Origin: Tetrapisispora phaffii CBS 4417
Lineage: Eukaryota > Ascomycota > Saccharomycetes > Saccharomycetales > Saccharomycetaceae
DNA length: 64,000 bases
Direction of reading: 5' to 3'
Assembly: GCF_000236905.1 (NCBI RefSeq)
Contig: NC_016521.1
Location: 868,001 to 932,000 of the forward strand
Below the pieces are notes generated by a model. The model saw only the letters and a list, made by a program, of their open reading frames with translations. It was not told where the DNA came from and made no database searches. Of this stretch, positions 32,827-43,175 are shown piece after piece; position 1 is the first letter of the stretch; each line of letters opens with the position of its first letter. A program made the position numbers and the translations under genes.

Positions 32827-33295
32827 TTATTCTGCGAATTCAGGTCTTAGATCTGAACGACGAGGAACCACAAGCGGGTGCAATTGGCATAAATATGTAA
32901 TAGCCCACATTAGGTACATCATTGCAAGTGCAAGAATGACTGTACTTCTCCACACACTAGAATTATGGCATTTTAAATTGAAACACAAATTAATATTTGA
33001 TTTTTTTCAATACAAAAGATTTAATGTTAGTAAGAAGAAAGAACATAAAGTTGCTAAGGCTTTGAATTTTCCTTTAATAAATACATACGTTTGATTTTGC
33101 TTTGGTGCAAATACCCAAAAAGCACCAGATGCTAATGCAACAACAATAAATGTAATAACAACAGTATAACTAATTCAAATAAAAGTTAACATACACAATA
33201 ACATAGAAATTATGTGTTAAATTAACTTGTTAGTAAATGTGTTCTGACATATTAATTGTGATCAAAAAATATTTCAATTATACATACAAACTCAT
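32827..33295 (-). CDS. VMA9: Vma9, V-ATPase subunit e (three exons)
   Basis: Vma9 is the small hydrophobic subunit e of the V-ATPase Vo sector that acidifies the vacuole. The gene has three exons on the minus strand: 33288-33295 (ATGAGTTT, 8 nt), 33089-33169 (81 nt) and 32827-32956 (130 nt). Together they give 72 residues, against 73 in S. cerevisiae. The product begins MSFYTVVITFIVVALASG, has a second helix with ALAMMYLMWAITYLCQLHPL, and ends VPRRSDLRPEFAE, almost identical to the known protein. Both introns have GTATGT donors, exact TACTAAC branch points and TAG acceptors. S. cerevisiae VMA9 also has two introns. It is too split for a simple open-frame search to find. Confidence 0.96.
32957..33088 (-). 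other. VMA9: VMA9 intron 2
   Basis: The 132-nt intron has the donor GTATGT at 33088-33083, the branch point TACTAAC at 33032-33026 and the acceptor TAG ending at 32957. It splits a Thr codon (AC/T). Confidence 0.95.
33170..33287 (-). other. VMA9: VMA9 intron 1
   Basis: The 118-nt intron has the donor GTATGT at 33287-33282, the branch point TACTAAC at 33235-33229 and the acceptor TAG at 33172-33170. It splits a Phe codon (TT/T) after an 8-nt first exon. Confidence 0.95.
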
Positions 33296-34101
33296 TGGAA
33301 TCACTATAACCTTTTTTTACCTTTGTTCTTAATATTCGTGCAGTTTTTGCTTCAACTTATAAGTTTTATACGTTCGAAATACAGTTATTTCAAATATGTA
33401 TCAATATTATGAAACTTTGTGACCTAATACTTCATATCCTTTAATAATCAGCCATCTGGTAATAGCTTCCTTAAACTCAAGAGATCATTAGTACTCTACC
33501 TTTTACATTTTTTTTAGATGTTGCAACTAATTAACATTAATAATTCTTGGTGTGCATATATTTAATTAGTAGGGCAACAATTTCAATTTTTCAATTTCCA
33601 AAAATTACAATTTTAGTCACATGACTAACAATGTGCAGTTTCGTAAGTTATGATAGATATCTATATATGTGCATGTAACTTATATAGCTTAATGTTACTA
33701 TTATGTTCACATTTTTTTTACTGCTGGTATTATGTATGGAGGGAGTGAGTTTCTACATACAGTGAGAAAATAACATGATAGAAAAAAAAAAAAGTGAAAA
33801 ATTTTCAAATAGTATTCAATGATGATGAGATGAGATGAGATGATTTAGTAGTAACTACTAACATATTACTATTGATATTGCTATATAGTTTATTGTTTCA
33901 ATAGTTAATTAGTTTTTGAAGAATTTTTATTCCAATACTGTATTATATATATTGTTATTCTTATTTATCAAATGATATAATAAATGCTTACATACAAATA
34001 TATAGTTTATATTGTCACTTTGGATAAAGTTTATAATTAGAATTGTTTTTCAAAGATCGAGTAAGCAAACGATAAACGAAACTTAGAGTGAATAACAAAC
34101 C
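33296..34101. other. Divergent VMA9/CBF5 intergenic region
   Basis: The 806-bp spacer holds the promoters of VMA9 (leftward) and CBF5 (rightward). GTCACATG at 33616-33623 is a Cbf1-type site. The RRPE and PAC-like elements of CBF5 are listed separately. No gene is visible. Confidence 0.65.
33795..33845 (+). promoter_or_regulatory. RRPE plus GATGAG repeats at CBF5
   Basis: TGAAAAATTTT at 33795-33805 is an exact RRPE. It is followed at about 33821-33842 by overlapping GATGAG repeats, which resemble the PAC core GCGATGAG without its first GC. The elements lie about 260-305 bp upstream of the CBF5 ATG. Confidence 0.65.
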
Positions 34102-35538
34102 ATGTCTCAAGATTACGTTATTAAACCAGAATCAGTTGCTCCATCTTCTGAAACCAGCGAATGGCCTCTACTATTAAAAAACTACGATAAGTTATTGGTC
34201 AGAAGCGGCCATTACACACCAATTCCTTCAGGTAGTGCTCCTTTGAAGAGAGATTTGAAATCTTACATCAGTTCCGGTGTGATCAACTTGGACAAACCAT
34301 CCAACCCATCTTCTCATGAAGTTGTTGCTTGGATTAAGCGTATTCTACGTTGTGAAAAAACTGGTCACTCTGGTACTTTAGATCCTAAAGTTACGGGTTG
34401 TTTGATCGTTTGTGTTGACAGGGCCACTAGATTGGTCAAATCTCAACAAGGTGCTGGTAAGGAGTATGTATGTATTGTCAGATTACATGATGCCTTAAAG
34501 GATGAAAAAGAGTTGGGTCGTGGTTTAGAAAACTTGACTGGTGCTTTATTCCAAAGACCACCTTTAATTTCTGCTGTTAAGCGTCAATTGCGTGTTCGTA
34601 CAATTTATGATTCTAATTTAATAGAATTTGACAACAAGAGAAACTTAGGTGTTTTCTGGGCTTCTTGTGAAGCTGGTACTTACATGCGTACATTATGTGT
34701 TCATTTAGGTATGCTACTAGGTGTCGGTGGTCACATGCAAGAATTACGTCGTGTTAGATCGGGTGCTTTAGGTGAAAGTGATAACATGGTCACTTTACAT
34801 GATGTTATGGACGCTCAATGGGTTTATGACAATACTAGAGATGAATCTTACTTAAGAAAAATTATTCAACCACTAGAAACTTTATTGGTTGGTTACAAGA
34901 GAATTGTTGTTAAAGATTCTGCTGTTAACGCTGTTTGTTATGGTGCTAAATTAATGATTCCAGGTTTATTACGTTACGAAGAAGGTATCGAATTATACGA
35001 TGAAGTTGTTTTAATGACCACCAAAGGTGAAGCCATTGCTGTTGCCATTGCCCAAATGTCTACTGTTGATTTAGCTTCTTGCGACCATGGTGTTGTTGCT
35101 ACAGTTAAGAGATGTATCATGGAAAGAGATCTATACCCAAGAAGATGGGGTTTAGGTCCAATTGCTCAAAAGAAGAAGCAAATGAAGGCTGATGGTAAAC
35201 TAGATAAGTTCGGTCGTGTTAACGAAAACACCCCAGCTGAATGGAAAAAAGAATATGTCCCATTAGATAAGTCCGAAGGTGCCTCTACCTCAACAGAAAC
35301 TGTCAAAGAAGAGAAACCTTTAATCAAGGAAGTTGAAAAGAAGGAAGTGAAGAAGGAAGAAAAAAAGGAAGAAAAGAAGGAAGATAAGAAAGAGAAGAAG
35401 GAGAAGAAGGAGAAGAAGGAGAAGAAGGAGAAGAAGGAGAAGAAGGAGAAGAAAGAAAAGAAGGAGAAGAAGGAAAAGAAGAGAAAGGCAGAAGATAATA
35501 GTGAGAATGATGACAAGAAGAAGAAGAAGTCAGAATAG
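34102..35538 (+). CDS. CBF5: Cbf5, H/ACA snoRNP pseudouridine synthase (dyskerin)
   Basis: Cbf5 is the catalytic subunit of H/ACA snoRNPs and converts uridine to pseudouridine in rRNA and snRNA in the nucleolus. The 478-residue product (483 in S. cerevisiae) has the TruB-type core with [13 protein letters not shown], catalytic Asp about 94, and the [10 protein letters not shown] segment. A PUA domain follows at about 270-350. The tail is a Lys/Glu array of repeated KKE units (about residues 410-465), also seen in S. cerevisiae Cbf5. Codon use is strongly biased as in highly expressed yeast genes. Its usual neighbour RFX1 lies 14 kb to the left. Confidence 0.98.
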   Translation: MSQDYVIKPESVAPSSETSEWPLLLKNYDKLLVRSGHYTPIPSGSAPLKRDLKSYISSGVINLDKPSNPSSHEVVAWIKRILRCEKTGHSGTLDPKVTGCLIVCVDRATRLVKSQQGAGKEYVCIVRLHDALKDEKELGRGLENLTGALFQRPPLISAVKRQLRVRTIYDSNLIEFDNKRNLGVFWASCEAGTYMRTLCVHLGMLLGVGGHMQELRRVRSGALGESDNMVTLHDVMDAQWVYDNTRDESYLRKIIQPLETLLVGYKRIVVKDSAVNAVCYGAKLMIPGLLRYEEGIELYDEVVLMTTKGEAIAVAIAQMSTVDLASCDHGVVATVKRCIMERDLYPRRWGLGPIAQKKKQMKADGKLDKFGRVNENTPAEWKKEYVPLDKSEGASTSTETVKEEKPLIKEVEKKEVKKEEKKEEKKEDKKEKKEKKEKKEKKEKKEKKEKKEKKEKKEKKRKAEDNSENDDKKKKKSE

Positions 35539-36356
35539 TTCAATTTCTGACAAATATCGTTTCGCATATTTTCGTATCATTTAAATTAGTTATAACAGAA
35601 TATTTACAATAATCTATATACTATTTGTACATTATCCCAATAAATTTAAACAATTAAAATTAATGGAATACAGGACAGTTGAGTTGAAAAAGTATCACAA
35701 ACACTCCGGAATTATTAACTGCATGATCTACGTTATTCTTTTATTTCATAATAGTTCCTAATATTCGTGGATATATTCTCAAATAATAAAGTGACGCTAA
35801 GACAGAAAATAATGGTTGGTATCAATGACCTAAATGTTAGGTACGTTTTCTTTTATTTAATTATGTCGTTGAAACATCACTCCAAACAAAAATCATATAT
35901 ATATATATACCATAATCCTATTAGTACAGAAAGAAAAGATACCGATAGTATGATTCCAACAATTGCGTACAGATCAAAAGAGTCATAGTTAGCGTCCTGA
36001 ATCGCTAACGCAGATATAATAAAAACCGCTGACATTTTTTTTGCTGTCGTTTTATTTTATTTTTTTTGCTTTGAATTAATTTATATAATGACAGTAACTG
36101 GTTCACAATAAAAAGAAATGAAGATTCAATAATAAATAATTAGAATAGTATAAAATTTAAAAGTTGCAAAAAATTAACCAACACTTATATATGTTCGTAA
36201 ATAAAGTTGTTTAAAATGAAAAATAAAATTTACTTTTAAAATAGCAAAGTTACGTTTGACTTCGTTTGAGGAACTTAAAATAATAAAAAAGATTAAAGCA
36301 ATAATAATGTTAATCTAGCAAGCAAAACGGATACAATTAAGAAACATTTACAGTTA
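35539..36356. other. CBF5-YCP4 convergent intergenic region
   Basis: This 818-bp A+T-rich stretch lies between two 3' ends. It contains a 7-bp-arm dyad, GTTAGCG (35988-35994) with CGCTAAC (36003-36009), followed by T runs near 36036-36068. No credible gene is visible. It is the inferred right breakpoint of the inversion. Confidence 0.6.
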
Positions 36357-37097
36357 TCATGAAATTGTACAATTAGATTTTTTCTTGTTTTTTTTGTCAA
36401 CATTAACTTGTTTTAAGGTTTTTTTATTAGCTTGCGTATTGTTACCTTCAGTTTTAGGAATATTAGCTCCTTTATTTGTGACTTCGCTGTCGTCATATAT
36501 ATTTTTGACAATCTCGTAAAATGTTTTGCCTTGGATACTTGCAATTCTCAGCTCTAGTTCTGAAGGAAATCTGGATCCATCTGCACCAGCTAAGGTACCC
36601 GCTCCCCATGGAGAGCCACCGTGGGTTTCTGTAATGTTTGCTAACTCAGAAAAACATTGATTATATCCTAATGGTATAAAAATCATACCATGATGAACTA
36701 AATAATTTAAGCAACTTTTAACGGTACTCTCTTGACCACCTCCAATAGAAGCGCTGCTCACAAAGAAAGCAGCCGCTTTACCATTCAAACTCCCCTTTGC
36801 CCAAATTCCTCCTGTACGGTCCCAAAAAGTGCTCCATTGTGCAGAGCAAGTTCCAAACCTTGTGGGAACACCAAATAAGAAGGCGTCATAATTGAGTAGA
36901 ACATCTGTGGATGCGATTGGTATTGATGTAGTTTTTGGTGGAGCTTTCATTTTTTGTAAAACCTCATCAGGTAATGTTTCATCTACACGATATAAATCAG
37001 CAGAACCACCAGCATTAATAATACTTCTTTGAATTGCTAGGGCAATTTTCTCAGTATGCCCATACAAAGAATATGAAATTATTGCTATCCTAACCAT
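36357..37097 (-). CDS. YCP4: Ycp4, flavodoxin-like protein of the WrbA family
   Basis: Ycp4 belongs to the WrbA-like flavodoxins together with Pst2 and Rfs1, found at eisosomes and other plasma-membrane sites; the reaction is probably FMN-dependent quinone reduction. The 246-residue product (247 in S. cerevisiae) has the fold start [39 protein letters not shown], and the block [17 protein letters not shown]. The C-terminal tail is polar and Lys-rich and ends NCTIS. The last four residues (CTIS) form a CaaX prenylation box, as in the S. cerevisiae tail ending CTVM. It is the YCR004C ortholog, next to citrate synthase. Confidence 0.95.
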   Translation of the reverse strand: MVRIAIISYSLYGHTEKIALAIQRSIINAGGSADLYRVDETLPDEVLQKMKAPPKTTSIPIASTDVLLNYDAFLFGVPTRFGTCSAQWSTFWDRTGGIWAKGSLNGKAAAFFVSSASIGGGQESTVKSCLNYLVHHGMIFIPLGYNQCFSELANITETHGGSPWGAGTLAGADGSRFPSELELRIASIQGKTFYEIVKNIYDDSEVTNKGANIPKTEGNNTQANKKTLKQVNVDKKNKKKSNCTIS

Positions 37098-37798
37098 TTT
37101 TTTATTTAGTTTGTATTTATATTTAGTTCCGTATTGCTATTTTCCCATTCTAACTCTGTTGTGATTATTTCTAAAGCGAGAACTAAATATTAAATAACTA
37201 TGATTATATATGTTTCAAAAAAACGATAAAGTGTTTTTTCAAGAAGAGCCCCCCATTCTCCTCCCTCTTTTAATATAACTATTTCAAAAATTTATACAAT
37301 GGCTTTTTGAGGCACCTTCTTTTTTAGAATATGGGATTGGAATGTTTATTTACATACTAAATCGAACTAAATTCAATCTTATTTCCTTAAACAATATAAA
37401 TCAGGGTTTTGTTGGTACTAGGCCGCGTTTTATGGTCTAATAGCAAGATGGAGAATTGTACTAGAATATTATTTCTCCAAGAATAAGTATATTTTCGTCA
37501 TTCATTAAAAAATTTAATTTAAATAAGGATATATAAAATAATAAAACATAAACAAAAGTGCAACCTATGTAATCCAGTTTCATTTTTGCTTAGATATTCA
37601 CTTACCGAAACCTATGTATGAATGGTGTGACACTTGAATGAATGGGAAATAAGTAAGGTGCTATAATTCTTGTTAAAAGAAGAACTAAACCAAATAAATT
37701 AAATGTATGCCACAGCAATTTTCTGAAAAAATAAAAACATTTTCGACGAGTCTAACTTGTTCTTTTTTCTTCAATCACTTTTATGTATATATTTTTCT
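37098..37798. other. YCP4 upstream and CIT1 downstream region
   Basis: The 701-bp A+T-rich spacer lies between two minus-strand genes. No gene or clear motif is visible. Confidence 0.6.
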
Positions 37799-39223
37799 TT
37801 AGTTTTTAGTTATAATTGATTTAACCAAATCTCTATATTTTTCAGTTGAGAAAGATTTTGGTCTTTCAATAGATAAACCTACTGCTCTATCAGTGATTAA
37901 TTGTGGTAAAACACCGAAAGCTCTAGCGACACCGAATAATACAGTATAGAATGAAGCTTCAGTTAAACCATAATATTGTAATAGAACACCAGAATGAGAG
38001 TCGACATTTGGCCATGGGTTCTTTGTCTTACCATGTTTTGTCAAGACTTTTGGAGCTACTTCATAAATAGTAGAAACCAATTTGAATAATTCATAATCTG
38101 GGAAATGTTTTAAAGCAAATTCTCTTTGTGCGGTATAACGTGGATCAGTTTTTCTTAAAACAGCATGACCATAACCTGGTACAACTCTACCTGAATTCAA
38201 AGTATCCCATAAATACTTTTCGATAGTTTCTTTTGAATAATCACCTTTAACTTCTTCTCTTAATTTAAATAACCATTCCAAGACTTCTTGATTTGCTCTA
38301 CCATGCAAAGGACCTGCTAAACCGTTCAAACCAGCAGATAGTGAAAGGTATGGTGAAGATAAAGCAGAACCAACTAAATGAGTAGTGTGGGCAGAGACAT
38401 TACCACCTTCATGGTCTGAATGGATGGTTAAATATAATCTCATCAAATCAACAAAATCATTATTTTGGAAACCTAACAGATTTGCCAAGTTTTTACCATA
38501 GTCCGCATTTGGATCAATGGATGCAATTTTACCATCTTTAAAGACATTACGGTAAATTTTTGAAGCAATCATTGGTAATTTACCTAGTAAATCCAATGAA
38601 TCCTCAAAAGTATAATTCCAATAATCTTTCTTTGATACACCCTGTGCATAAGCTTTTGCGAATTTAGATTCAGACTCCAAAGCAGTGACAGCCATTGAAA
38701 ACTGTGCCATTGGATGTAAATTTTTTGGTAAATTGTCTAATAATTTAACTACATGTTCTGGTAATTCGGATCTTGAAGCCAAATCTGCCGAAAAAGCTTT
38801 GACTTGTGCTTCATTTGGGATTTCACCAGTTAACAATAACCAAAAGATAGCTTCTGGTAAAGGTTCTTGACCACCAACAGCTTTTGGTAATTGTTTTTGG
38901 ATCTCTGGGATAGTTCTACCTCTGAATTTAATACCTTCTTCCGGATCCAATACAGAACCTTCCCAGACCAGACCTTTGATACCTCTCATACCACCATAAG
39001 CCTGTTCTAATTTAACTGAATCGATTACAACATGACCATAATTTTTTTTAAAATCTTTGATTTCTTGTTGCTTTTCAGGAAATATTTCAGCAAACCTCTC
39101 TTTTAAAGTTTTCTCTGAGTTTGTATAATTACGTAAAGAATTAATTGATAAATTAATTAAATAATTATTTTTTGTATTATTAAGTAAATATTTTTTTGAA
39201 TTCGTTAATACGATTGATGACAT
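37799..39223 (-). CDS. CIT1: Mitochondrial citrate synthase
   Basis: The enzyme condenses acetyl-CoA and oxaloacetate to citrate, the entry step of the TCA cycle. The 474-residue protein (479 for S. cerevisiae Cit1) begins with a basic Ser/Asn-rich presequence of about 37 residues. It carries the catalytic residues in [10 protein letters not shown] (His about 305), [10 protein letters not shown] (His about 351) and NVDSHSGVL (Asp about 407). The C-terminus is KSIITKN, with no SKL-type peroxisomal signal, so this is the Cit1 and not the Cit2 form. In S. cerevisiae CIT1 and CIT2 are sister copies at the CEN14 and CEN3 regions; here one mitochondrial copy sits beside YCP4 as CIT2 does. Confidence 0.97.
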   Translation of the reverse strand: MSSIVLTNSKKYLLNNTKNNYLINLSINSLRNYTNSEKTLKERFAEIFPEKQQEIKDFKKNYGHVVIDSVKLEQAYGGMRGIKGLVWEGSVLDPEEGIKFRGRTIPEIQKQLPKAVGGQEPLPEAIFWLLLTGEIPNEAQVKAFSADLASRSELPEHVVKLLDNLPKNLHPMAQFSMAVTALESESKFAKAYAQGVSKKDYWNYTFEDSLDLLGKLPMIASKIYRNVFKDGKIASIDPNADYGKNLANLLGFQNNDFVDLMRLYLTIHSDHEGGNVSAHTTHLVGSALSSPYLSLSAGLNGLAGPLHGRANQEVLEWLFKLREEVKGDYSKETIEKYLWDTLNSGRVVPGYGHAVLRKTDPRYTAQREFALKHFPDYELFKLVSTIYEVAPKVLTKHGKTKNPWPNVDSHSGVLLQYYGLTEASFYTVLFGVARAFGVLPQLITDRAVGLSIERPKSFSTEKYRDLVKSIITKN

Positions 39224-39842
39224 ATTTGTTGCTCTTATATAATAATATTAGTTGTAAACTATTTTTTAAAAGTGAAACAAAAATAAAATAGTCAGTCTAG
39301 ATAATTTTTTGTCTTTTTTGTATTTGATATAAAAATAATTACAAAAAGTACCAGGGAAGAGTTTTACAATAATGTTTTAACTAAACTCGATAAGATAGAG
39401 AAGCAAGAAATAAAAGAAAAACAGGATAGAAAAATAAGATGGGATATATATATGCATTAAGGAATTGCATCGATCACTAGAGGACGAATACATGAGTGAA
39501 TTAGAATTGAACGAATATATATCATCAGGGTATTATACATTATAAGATAGATGAATTGCTATTAGAAAGTCTTTAATAATAATAAAAAAAAATGTATGAT
39601 GCCATAATATTTTGTGGGATACAGAGGATTGGTTGGTCAATAACTTTCAATATATTAAACAAGATAGCATAGTTAGTATTATTTATGATATAGATAGCAA
39701 GCAGTTCTTGTGTAATAAATAACATGACCATAATAATTAAGTTAACCGACAATCGCTAATAGTTAGCATTTGACGGTTGACAGCTAACAGTGTGCGGGTA
39801 TACGTTAAAGAGACACAGAGAGAGAGGGAGAATATGTGTGTA

Positions 39843-39857
39843 ATTGGTTGAACCAAT
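39843..39857. promoter_or_regulatory. Paired CCAAT boxes, candidate HAP site of CIT1
   Basis: ATTGGTT-G-AACCAAT is a perfect palindrome with ACCAATNA-type cores on both strands (ACCAATTA and ACCAATAA). It lies about 620 bp upstream of the CIT1 ATG. Cit1 expression depends on Hap2/3/4/5 in S. cerevisiae, so HAP binding is plausible, though the distance is long. Confidence 0.4.
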
Positions 39858-40442
39858 AAGAGTGTTCGCAAATTTAGTTGCAATAATATATTTCGAAACA
39901 GTAAGAACACCACTGTTAAACGATTGATACTGGTCATTGTTGATAGTAGTTGCGAGCGTTTGGGTGGTCGGTGGTGATGAATCTTGGAGACAGTTCGGTA
40001 AAACCCAAAAACCAACGAATGAGAATGAACGGACAAACGGACGAAAATCACGTCTTGGAAGGAAACTGTTGCAGATCGGGTCCCCTTAAAAACCAATAAA
40101 AAGTAACGCACGTACGTGCGTGGAGAAGTACCCGCCAGGTTTGTAAATCGATGCACACTGGACACGCTAAGGGCCCAGTGCAGTTTAGCTTTTTGTGCCG
40201 TTGGCAGCAAGACAACAAGCCTAACGGCTAAATTGTGGTAGACGCCAAACAAATTGAACGAATAAAAGCATGACCTCTTTGCTGACTGTCTGGTTATGCA
40301 GACGTTACAGTGTCGATGTAGCCTATTTCTAAGTGCACCATCTCATCTCACGTTCCGTGCGTGACACGCGTCCTCGGTAGAGTCCGGCGGACTGCAACGT
40401 TCGAAAAAGAAAAAAAACGTAATTGACCTTGCTCAACGATAT

Positions 40443-40514
40443 GGGGCGAGCCGGGAATCGAACCCGGGACCTCCCGCACCCTAAGCGGAAATCATACCTC
40501 TAGACCACACGCCC
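40443..40514 (-). tRNA. tRNA-Pro (anticodon AGG)
   Basis: On the minus strand a 72-nt cloverleaf starts GGGCGTGTGGTCTAGAGG, has an anticodon loop TTAGGGT with AGG, a B box GGTTCGAATCC and the acceptor 3' strand CTCGCCC. The acceptor U-U mismatch is also present in S. cerevisiae tRNA-Pro. No intron is present. Confidence 0.96.
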
Positions 40515-41218
40515 TCTGGTAGCAATCGCAAAAAGAGAAATCACATTATTTTTCAATGTCTTGTGCATGCACAGCACAAATCTTTTTTCCCGCAATAAAT
40601 ACACATCGCGTCGTGTTATCACCCGGACGTGTTGCGCTTATAACAAACAATTCATCTAATTTTTCGTTTAAATTATTGCTTGAACGTACGTTTCATATGT
40701 AGCTGCTGTATATTTGTATATGTATGTGTATGGCTCAGCATTTATGCGTAAGCAACTACCGTTCTCTTACCCACTCCCAGAACAAACGATGGTTGAACAT
40801 AACACAATGGTTGTCCATGCTATCATAATAGCACCGCATACTCTCTTGCTATTCTACTATGTATCGTTGTTTGTAAACGGTAAAAATTATTTTTTCAGAA
40901 AAAAATATAACAAATGGCAAACAGAAAAATCATTACTAATTAATTCATTGAATTTTTCAATTTTATAATAGGTGATGATGAGTTATTCAATTTATCTAAG
41001 CAAAATTGCTTTGTAATATAGAAATCTATATATATATATATGTATATATTTGTCTTGTGCATTTCATTCATTCTAGCAAAAGTCAATAAACTGAATCAAA
41101 CAACATCCGTCACTAAGAAATTTGTAACATTAATAAGCACTTTTATAAACCTTTATTTCATCTCTACATTCTTCCATTTTATTGCATTTACCTATTATCA
41201 CAAACAAAATAACACACA

Positions 41219-42841
41219 ATGGCTGCTGTGGTACACCAAAACACATCTTTGACAAAGAAAAATAGTTTTTTAAAACGTAATATTACTAAATATTTTGGTT
41301 CAAATCAAGTCCAAGCAAATGATTCAATAACAAAAACAAATGATCTCACTATAGAAACAAAGAATTTGCAACCTTCAAGCTCACCTCCTTCAACAGTTTC
41401 TTCTAATTCATCGTCAATCAACTCAACTCCTAAAGTTCAAAATAATCCATCATGTAATGATTCAACGCCAACATTAACTTCAGTCACTAATCCTAATAAT
41501 AATGTCTTCGAGGTAAATAATAAATTATCGATAAATGAAGATGCTACTCATATACATAATCTGCAGAATTTAAAACGTAAGGACAATATTTCATCATTCA
41601 TTAAAAAAATATCGATATCGAAAAATAAAAATGAAGGTGTTAAAAATATAGCTAATGCAAAATGGGCTGTTCAAGACTTATTCACAGATAATAATTTCAC
41701 AGTAGAAAAATCAAACAATTTTAATTCAAATAGCAATAGTGATAATAATAATAACAATGGTAATAACACTAAACACAACAAATCAAATTTATGGAACTCA
41801 AATAATAATTCATCTCCTCTATGCACACAAAATAGAATATCAGGTTTCCTAAAAAATATCAATGAGAATGTTGATGTCTCAAGTTCAAAAGGTCCAAATG
41901 ATTTACCTATGCCGAAATCAGCCCCCAAACCAACTTTATCAACAACTGTAATGGAGACTCATGCAAAAATGAATTTCTCAGATATATATGGTTGTTGTAA
42001 AGAAATTATTGGTAAAGGTTCATATGGTACAGTAAGATTGTGTCAAAAAAAAAGTGAATTGAAAAATTCAAAACCTATTTTCTACGCAGTGAAAGAAATT
42101 AAAAGGAAAGAAAATGAATCTTGTGACATCTTCTTAAGGAGAATAACATCAGAATTTTGCATCTCTTCATCATTAAAACATCCAAATATTGTGCAAACTC
42201 TAGATTTATTCGCAGATAATGAAAAAAATTATTTTGAAGTAATGGAATATTGCCCAGGTGGTGATTTATTCACTTTAATAACATCATCAGAAAATGGTAA
42301 ATTAACTCAAATTGAAGCTGATTGTTTTTTTAAACAGATACTATCAGGTGTTAATTATATGCATGATATGGGTGTAGCACATAGAGATTTGAAACCGGAA
42401 AATATATTATTGACTGCAACTGGTATTGTTAAAATTATAGACTTTGGCTCAAGCGAATGTTTCAGAATGGCTTGGGAGACAAATGTTCACTACACAGATT
42501 ATATCTGTGGTTCCACTCAATACATCGCTCCAGAGGAATATACAAAAGAAAAATTCGATCCAAGAGCAGTGGATGTTTGGGCTTGTGGTATGATTTATAT
42601 GGCAATGGTGATAGGACGCCATTTATGGACAACTGCTCAAAAAAGCGATGAAATTTATTCAACGTTTCTCAATGACATTAAAACAGAAGACGGTTTTGAA
42701 CCAATAGAAAACTTTTCAGATGTCAATTGTAAAAATGTGATTTATTCAATTTTAGAACCATCACCAAGTAGGCGTTTAACGACGAAACAAATTATGAATT
42801 GTCCATGGGTTAAAGGAATTCAATGTTGTGGTAGCAAATAA
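41219..42841 (+). CDS. SAT4: Sat4/Hal4, NPR/Hal-type Ser/Thr kinase
   Basis: Sat4 (Hal4) with Hal5 stabilises the Trk1-Trk2 potassium transporters and so governs salt tolerance. The 540-residue product (603 in S. cerevisiae) has a long Ser/Asn-rich N-terminus to about residue 250 and a kinase domain at about 255-535. Kinase motifs are GKGSYGTV (P loop), YAVKEIKR (Lys), HRDLKPENIL (catalytic loop, about 388), DFGSSECF (about 407) and APEEY. The DFGSSECF and WETNVHY motifs are typical of the Hal/Npr1 group. An upstream out-of-frame ATG frame (41040-41252) overlaps the start. Synteny with RVS161 and ADY2 (YCR008W-YCR010C) supports SAT4 over HAL5. Confidence 0.93.
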   Translation: MAAVVHQNTSLTKKNSFLKRNITKYFGSNQVQANDSITKTNDLTIETKNLQPSSSPPSTVSSNSSSINSTPKVQNNPSCNDSTPTLTSVTNPNNNVFEVNNKLSINEDATHIHNLQNLKRKDNISSFIKKISISKNKNEGVKNIANAKWAVQDLFTDNNFTVEKSNNFNSNSNSDNNNNNGNNTKHNKSNLWNSNNNSSPLCTQNRISGFLKNINENVDVSSSKGPNDLPMPKSAPKPTLSTTVMETHAKMNFSDIYGCCKEIIGKGSYGTVRLCQKKSELKNSKPIFYAVKEIKRKENESCDIFLRRITSEFCISSSLKHPNIVQTLDLFADNEKNYFEVMEYCPGGDLFTLITSSENGKLTQIEADCFFKQILSGVNYMHDMGVAHRDLKPENILLTATGIVKIIDFGSSECFRMAWETNVHYTDYICGSTQYIAPEEYTKEKFDPRAVDVWACGMIYMAMVIGRHLWTTAQKSDEIYSTFLNDIKTEDGFEPIENFSDVNCKNVIYSILEPSPSRRLTTKQIMNCPWVKGIQCCGSK

Positions 42842-43175
42842 TATATAAATTACTGAAAAAATAAAAATAACAGATAATAAGAAAGTTTGTAATATTATTT
42901 ATAATTATTATATTTTTATACTGATTATATCTACTTTTGATAAAATTTTCTTTATTATTTAATTGAATGCAGGGAAGAAACATAACAGAAGTATCGAAAT
43001 TTACCGCTCAAACATTCAATGAAATGATATCGAAAAATTGTAGAAACAGTTAAGTAATGTTTTTTTTTTAATTTTTTTCCCTCATTATTACATTATTGAT
43101 TAAATTCATTATTTTAGTTAAGTTACCAAACTTAAATTTTTATTATTTAAAGCACGTCAATAAATGAATTTACAC
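42842..43175. other. SAT4-RVS161 convergent spacer
   Basis: The 334-bp A+T-rich spacer lies between two 3' ends. No gene is visible. Confidence 0.7.

Larger units (their letters stand above)
39224..41218. other. CIT1-SAT4 divergent intergenic region with tRNA-Pro
   Basis: The 2-kb region contains the promoters of CIT1 (leftward) and SAT4 (rightward) and tRNA-Pro at 40443-40514. Around 39960-40440 the DNA is G+C-richer than elsewhere, but no ATG-started frame resembles a protein. A palindrome ATTGGTT-G-AACCAAT lies at 39843-39857. Confidence 0.6.

Noticed and set aside
32654..33094. 146-codon plus-strand frame
   Set aside because: It is antisense to VMA9 exons and intron 2, which have full splice signals and a clear protein match.
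33616..33623. GTCACATG, an exact CDEI match
   Set aside because: No CDEIII with CCG lies at a suitable distance on either side; a plain Cbf1 site is more likely.
33856..33862. TACTAAC upstream of CBF5, possible leader intron
   Set aside because: No GTATGT-type donor lies at a sensible distance upstream on the same strand, and S. cerevisiae CBF5 has no intron.
39737..40252. 171-codon minus-strand frame upstream of CIT1
   Set aside because: It begins with TTG, has no ATG in its first half, no family resemblance, and lies in a G+C-richer spacer where long frames arise by chance.
40714..40968. 84-codon frame between tRNA-Pro and SAT4
   Set aside because: Short, no resemblance to known proteins, and within the SAT4 promoter.
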